Shown piece after piece: positions 5,806 through 8,714 of a stretch of 8,714 nt of DNA (the first letter of the stretch is position 1; each line of letters starts with the position of its first letter). The notes beneath the pieces were generated by a model. It did not search any database and was not told the DNA's origin. It worked only from the letters and a program-made list of their open reading frames with translations. A program made the translations under genes and the position numbers. Source of the DNA: Terriglobia bacterium (GTDB taxonomy: Bacteria > Acidobacteriota > Terriglobia > UBA7540); assembly GCA_030042795.1 (NCBI GenBank), contig JASHYZ010000533.1:1-8714 (forward strand). The letters are read 5' to 3'.

Positions 5806-6231
5806 CTATTTCATTCTGACAGAGAGCTCACCCGCCACCACCCGCAAAGCTACCAGATCGCCGGTTTTCTTCTCTTTCCGGATCTTCACCCAAACCTTAT
5901 CGCCAGCCTTGAGGTCCGTCGCAGGCGAAGGTTGGCCGTCGCGGAGGACCTTAGTCTTCTTGTCCAGCTTGAACGTCTGGTCGTCGCCAAATTCGGTCTT
6001 GTCACAAATCATTTCTGTGGGCTCAACGCTCTTAACCACGCCGTAGACGTAGTTTTGCAAGTTGCGCGCCGTGTCCGTCGGATTACCAAACCGCGCATTA
6101 TCGGGCGGTTGGGCAGGCGCATCGGCGCGCCCGGGCTGATTGGGTTCTTCACCCGGCTGTTGAGAAGCGTATGCAGCCAGAGCACTCGCGCTCGTCAGTA
6201 GCATTGCAATAATTGCCGTTCGGACTTTCAT
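5806..6231 (-). CDS. Small exported protein of unknown function with a DUF5666-like beta domain
   Basis: This 141-residue protein begins with a clear signal peptide: MKVR, a hydrophobic core at about 5-20, and a plausible cleavage after AYA (20-22). A Pro/Gln/Asp-rich linker follows at about 24-50. Residues 60-133 look like a small beta-barrel: YVYGVVKSVEP (61-71), a strand-rich middle with FKLDKKTKVLRDG (87-99), then TDLKAGDKVWVKIRKEKKTGDLVALRVV (105-132). The pattern 'G-V-V-x-x-V ... T-x-V ... D-L-K-x-G-D-x-V' resembles DUF5666/OB-fold secreted proteins, but I cannot confirm the family. No catalytic motif is visible and the single Cys (76) argues against disulfides. The ATG at 6231 has a good ribosome site (GAGG, about seven bases upstream) and a plausible promoter at 6322-6350. 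It probably acts outside the cytoplasmic membrane. It is 148 bp upstream of the lipid kinase, separated by a strong palindrome. Confidence 0.85.
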   Translation of the reverse strand: MKVRTAIIAMLLTSASALAAYASQQPGEEPNQPGRADAPAQPPDNARFGNPTDTARNLQNYVYGVVKSVEPTEMICDKTEFGDDQTFKLDKKTKVLRDGQPSPATDLKAGDKVWVKIRKEKKTGDLVALRVVAGELSVRMK

Positions 6232-6321
6232 GTGATATCCCTCGGTTCCCCCAACTTGCGACGCCCCTCACGGCTCACCTTCTTGCCGCCATTTCCTGAG
6301 CTTTCAATGGCCGCCGCATTG

Positions 6322-6350
6322 AACGTAGCGCCCGGCGAGGGCCGTGTCAA
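6322..6350 (-). promoter_or_regulatory. Candidate sigma70 promoter for the exported-protein gene
   Basis: On the minus strand a perfect TTGACA (6350-6345) is followed after 17 bases by TACGTT (6327-6322), which keeps the first, second and last consensus positions. The leader to the ATG at 6231 would be about 85 bases. The strong -35 makes this the best promoter candidate in the window. Confidence 0.4.
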
Positions 6351-6495
6351 GCTTGTATGTGCAACTAACCAGAAGCACGCTTCGTAAGTCAGCAGACCCG
6401 CCGGGAGCCCGGACCTCAATTCGATACGGTCAAAGCCCACATGTTCCTGGCGGATGCGCTATGATGTGACTTTTGGATACGTCTGGGGAGATGGA

Positions 6496-7248
6496 ATGAG
6501 CGCAAACGAGCACTTCAGTTTGGATGGTCAGGTGGCGGTGGTTACCGGCGCCGCACAGGGCATTGGCGAGGGTATCGCGCGCCGGCTTCATGCGGCTGGG
6601 GCGAAAGTGGCGGTGCTCGACCTTCAGGAACCAGCGGCTCGATCGGTGGCCGCCGAAATCGGCGGGTTGGGTGTGGCCTGCGATGTGGCCTCTGCGGCTT
6701 CAGTAAATGAGGCGTTTCGGCGCATCGAGGAAGGCTTTGGTCCCGTGAGCATTCTGGTGAACAACGCCGGCGTTGCAGGCCGCACCTTGCCCACCTGGGA
6801 ACTGGAGGAGCGCGACCTCGACGCCGTGTACGCGGTTAACCTGAAGGGTGTCTTCCTAACCTGTCGCGCCGTAATTCGCGGCATGCTGAAGCGGCGCTAC
6901 GGCCGCATTTTGAATGTGGCCTCGATTGCGGGCAAGGAAGGCAACCCGAACATGGTGCCGTATTCCAGCACCAAGGCCGGCGTGATTGCGCTCACCAAGT
7001 CCCTGGCGAAGGAAGTAGCCGGCAAGGGCGACATCACGGTGAACAGCATCGCTCCAGCGGTGATTCGAACGAAGATTCTCGACGGAATCTCGCCTGAGAC
7101 CGTGAAGTACATGGTGAGCAGGATTCCCCTGGGCCGCACCGGCACTATCGACGAGGTGGCGGCGCTCATTCATTACCTGGTTTCGCCCGAAGCTTCATTC
7201 ACCACCGGCCAGTGTTACGACATTTCAGGCGGCCGCGCCACATATTGA
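6496..7248 (+). CDS. Short-chain dehydrogenase/reductase (classical SDR, FabG-like)
   Basis: This 250-residue protein is a classical SDR that oxidises an alcohol or reduces a carbonyl with NAD(P)(H) in the cytoplasm. The cofactor motif TGAAQGIG is at 17-24, and Asp42 ends the second beta strand, which usually favours NAD(H). CDV lies at 62-64 and NNAG at 89-92. The catalytic tetrad is complete: Asn115, Ser143, Tyr156 and Lys160 (YSSTK). The C-terminal GQCYDISGGRATY is the usual FabG-like ending. The substrate is open; sequence resemblance to FabG-type and sugar- or hydroxyacid-dehydrogenase SDRs does not settle it. I chose ATG 6496 rather than the in-frame ATG 6454 because GGGGAG at 6485-6490 sits five bases before it and the extra 14 residues fit no family feature. 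A TATGAT at 6460-6465 could be a -10 box, but no -35 is evident. It is transcribed away from the exported-protein gene, with a 264-bp shared upstream region. Confidence 0.93.
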   Translation: MSANEHFSLDGQVAVVTGAAQGIGEGIARRLHAAGAKVAVLDLQEPAARSVAAEIGGLGVACDVASAASVNEAFRRIEEGFGPVSILVNNAGVAGRTLPTWELEERDLDAVYAVNLKGVFLTCRAVIRGMLKRRYGRILNVASIAGKEGNPNMVPYSSTKAGVIALTKSLAKEVAGKGDITVNSIAPAVIRTKILDGISPETVKYMVSRIPLGRTGTIDEVAALIHYLVSPEASFTTGQCYDISGGRATY

Positions 7249-7532
7249 TCTTCGCCGTTCTCAGTTGAGAGGCGGCAGGGCTGATCGAGAATTATCAACC
7301 ATTGAAACCAGCGGAATTCAGTGACTACGCGGGAATGAGCAGACTCAGGGCGGCTGTGGCCGCGGCCGGAACTTACTCTGTAGCACAAGGGCTTAAGTTC
7401 TTCTCGGCCGCGAAGATTTCGTCTTTATGACCGGAGCAAGTCCGATCGCGCCTTGTAGTACCTCTGCGTTCTCTGTGGCTAGAAGCCTTCAACATGGCGC
7501 GACCCTTGGCCGCAACCAAAAGAAGCATTCAC

Positions 7533-7559
7533 CACAGCGCGGCCAACGGCCGCTCTGTG
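7533..7559. repeat. GC-rich hairpin upstream of the aldo/keto reductase
   Basis: CACAGCGCGGCC (7533-7544) pairs with GGCCGCTCTGTG (7548-7559) at 11 of 12 positions around a 3-nt loop. It sits just ahead of the dispersed repeat and probably belongs to the same repeat element. No T-run follows. Confidence 0.65.
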
Positions 7560-7566
7560 AGGAATT

Positions 7567-7614
7567 GGCGTCTCTTCGGCTCTCCCTTACGGGGCAGGCT
7601 CCGAGCGCCTCTAC
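7567..7614 (+). repeat. Dispersed repeat, copy 2 (leader of aldo/keto reductase)
   Basis: The core at 7592-7614 differs from 2708-2730 at a single base. The perfect 8-bp stem seen in copy 1 is degraded here. The repeat ends seven bases before the ribosome site of the reductase gene. Confidence 0.7.
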
Positions 7615-7632
7615 CGAAAAAGGAGACCGGCA

Positions 7633-8619
7633 ATGAAAACCAGAAGGTTGGGCAGAAGCGACTTAATCGTTTCCGAGATGGGACTCGGATGCATGGGCAT
7701 GTCGGAGTTTTATGGACCCGGGAATGATGAAGAGTCTATCGCCACGATTCATCGGGCAATCGAGCTCGGCATGAACTTTCTCGATACCGCTGACATGTAC
7801 GGTCCCTACCTGAACGAAGAATTAGTGGGACGAGCGATTCGAGGCCGCCGCCAGCAGGTGATTGTGGCCACCAAGTTTGGGATCGTGCGTGTCAAGGATT
7901 CGCCAGTCCGCTCGATCAGCGGCCGGCCTGAGTACGTGCGCTCGTCCTGCGAGGCTAGCCTCAAGCGCCTTGGGGTGGAGACCATCGATCTCTACTATCA
8001 GCACCGGGTCGATCCCAACACTCCTATCGAGGACACCGTGGGAGCCATGGCGGACCTCGTCCGTGAAGGCAAAGTGCGCTACCTGGGCCTTTCGGAAGCC
8101 GGACCCGGGACCTTGCGGCGCGCCGCCCGCGTGCATCCTATCGCGGCGTTGCAGACCGAGTATTCACTTTGGAGCCGCGACCCGGAAGATGAGATTCTGG
8201 CCACTTGCCGCGAGCTTGGCATCGGATTTGTCGCTTACAGCCCGCTGGGCCGCGGGTTCCTGGCAGGTCAGATCAAGCGCTTTGAGGACTTCTCGGAGGA
8301 CGATTATCGCCGCACAGCCCCGAGGTTCCAGGGAGAAAACTTCCAGAAGAATTTGGACCTCGTGCAGCGTATCAAGGAGATTGCAGCCGCCAAGGGCTGC
8401 ACACCTTCACAGCTTGCCCTGGCCTGGGTGCTGGCGCAAGGCGATGACATTGTGCCCATCCCAGGCACCAAGAGACGTCAGTATCTGGAAGAAGATGTCC
8501 AAGCGATCCAGGTGCGCCTGACGGCCGAAGATTTTCGCACGATCAACAATGTGTCGCCGCGCGGCGCCGTCTCAGGCGGCAGATATCCGGAGCACGCGAT
8601 GGCCCTGGTGGGCCGCTAG
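7633..8619 (+). CDS. Aldo/keto reductase (AKR13/YakC-like)
   Basis: This 328-residue protein is an NADPH-dependent aldo/keto reductase with the (beta/alpha)8 barrel, full length for the family and cytoplasmic. The start matches the subgroup well: [21 protein letters not shown] at 4-24. The catalytic tetrad is complete: Asp51 (FLDTADMYG), Tyr56, Lys81 (ATKFG) and His124 (YYQHRVD). [11 protein letters not shown], the QTEYSLWSR segment and [12 protein letters not shown] are family landmarks, and IPGTKR near 280 is the conserved NADPH-binding loop. The subgroup is close to plant and bacterial AKR13 enzymes that reduce aldehydes or pyridoxal-type carbonyls; the substrate here cannot be told. The ATG at 7633 is preceded by AGGAGA (7621-7626), an excellent ribosome site. 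A dispersed repeat ends only seven bases before that site, so the repeat lies in the untranslated leader. No partner gene is adjacent in the window. Confidence 0.95.
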   Translation: MKTRRLGRSDLIVSEMGLGCMGMSEFYGPGNDEESIATIHRAIELGMNFLDTADMYGPYLNEELVGRAIRGRRQQVIVATKFGIVRVKDSPVRSISGRPEYVRSSCEASLKRLGVETIDLYYQHRVDPNTPIEDTVGAMADLVREGKVRYLGLSEAGPGTLRRAARVHPIAALQTEYSLWSRDPEDEILATCRELGIGFVAYSPLGRGFLAGQIKRFEDFSEDDYRRTAPRFQGENFQKNLDLVQRIKEIAAAKGCTPSQLALAWVLAQGDDIVPIPGTKRRQYLEEDVQAIQVRLTAEDFRTINNVSPRGAVSGGRYPEHAMALVGR

Positions 8620-8642
8620 CGTCGCTCCCACGCCGCTGAAGG

Positions 8643-8714
8643 CTAATGCTGCTCTGACGCCTTGCCGTCAACCTCGCTCGAACCCAACAGCGAAGAGTCA
8701 CCGGGAATCGGCTC
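8643..8714 (-). CDS. Possible C-terminal tail of a converging gene, cut by the window edge
   Basis: Reading the minus strand from the right edge, a frame stays open for 23 codons to a TAG at 8643-8645. It is hydrophilic (Ser, Glu, Asp and Gln rich), as many C-termini are. It would converge on the aldo/keto reductase with a 23-bp gap. Twenty-three codons are too few to prove coding, and no family is recognisable. Confidence 0.2.
   Translation of the reverse strand, partial: EPIPGDSSLLGSSEVDGKASEQH

Larger units (their letters stand above)
7249..7632. other. Gene-free region between the SDR and aldo/keto reductase genes
   Basis: The short plus-strand frames here (7427-7636, 7494-7727) run through repeat sequence and into the reductase in another frame, so I do not call them. 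The region contains a weak hairpin right after the SDR stop (7254-7276, no T-run), a GC-rich hairpin (7533-7559), the dispersed repeat (7567-7614) and the reductase ribosome site (7621-7626). Confidence 0.75.

Noticed and set aside
6454..6495. Upstream ATG 6454 as start of the SDR
   Set aside because: The internal ATG 6496 has a strong ribosome site five bases upstream and gives the normal N-terminus; the extra 14 residues would also overlap a possible -10 box at 6460.
7254..7276. Hairpin six bases after the SDR stop as an intrinsic terminator
   Set aside because: The stem is interrupted and no T-run follows, so it does not meet the usual terminator pattern.
6496..8619. SDR and aldo/keto reductase as one operon
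   Set aside because: A 384-bp gap containing repeats and hairpins separates them, and the second gene has its own strong ribosome site; cotranscription is not supported.

Overview
This is a GC-rich chromosomal stretch with seven convincing genes separated by unusually repeat-laden intergenic DNA. The gene types (stand-alone acyl-CoA mutase catalytic chain, VTT-domain membrane protein, YdjM-like hydrolase, lipid kinase, SDR and aldo-keto reductase) and especially the style of the repeats (GTCATTCCGAGG-type palindromes, GTAGGGGC-type palindromes, 'gcaggcttccagcctgc'-type repeats) suggest a large-genome soil or sediment bacterium, most likely an Acidobacteriota relative. The taxonomic guess is inference from repeat style and gene families. 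No phage, CRISPR, rRNA or tRNA signal was seen.

Layout. Positions 1-578 hold no supported gene and are packed with nested inverted repeats. On the minus strand, 2258-579 encodes the catalytic chain of a coenzyme B12-dependent acyl-CoA mutase. It lacks the B12-binding domain and carries the Phe89/Gln207 pair typical of isobutyryl-CoA mutase rather than the Tyr/Arg pair of methylmalonyl-CoA mutase. Positions 2259-2894 are intergenic, with a 152-bp MITE-like element and a second dispersed repeat. A small VTT/DedA-like membrane protein follows on the plus strand (2895-3494). It converges on a minus-strand group read 6231 to 3555: a small exported protein, a diacylglycerol-kinase-family lipid kinase and a YdjM-like membrane hydrolase. 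A perfect 26-bp inverted repeat lies between the first two. From a divergent intergenic region at 6232-6495, the plus strand carries an NAD(P)-dependent SDR (6496-7248). After a 384-bp gap with another copy of a dispersed repeat there is an aldo-keto reductase (7633-8619). The last bases may be the tail of a converging gene.

How the genes work together. No single pathway links them. The lipid kinase and the membrane hydrolase could share a transcript and both act at the membrane. The SDR and aldo-keto reductase are generic oxidoreductases with separate upstream regions. The mutase needs a small B12-binding partner encoded outside the window. The points most worth a second look are the substrate signature of the mutase and a family of structured palindromes whose stems show compensatory base changes around a conserved loop. 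I found no evidence of a wholly new multi-gene system here.
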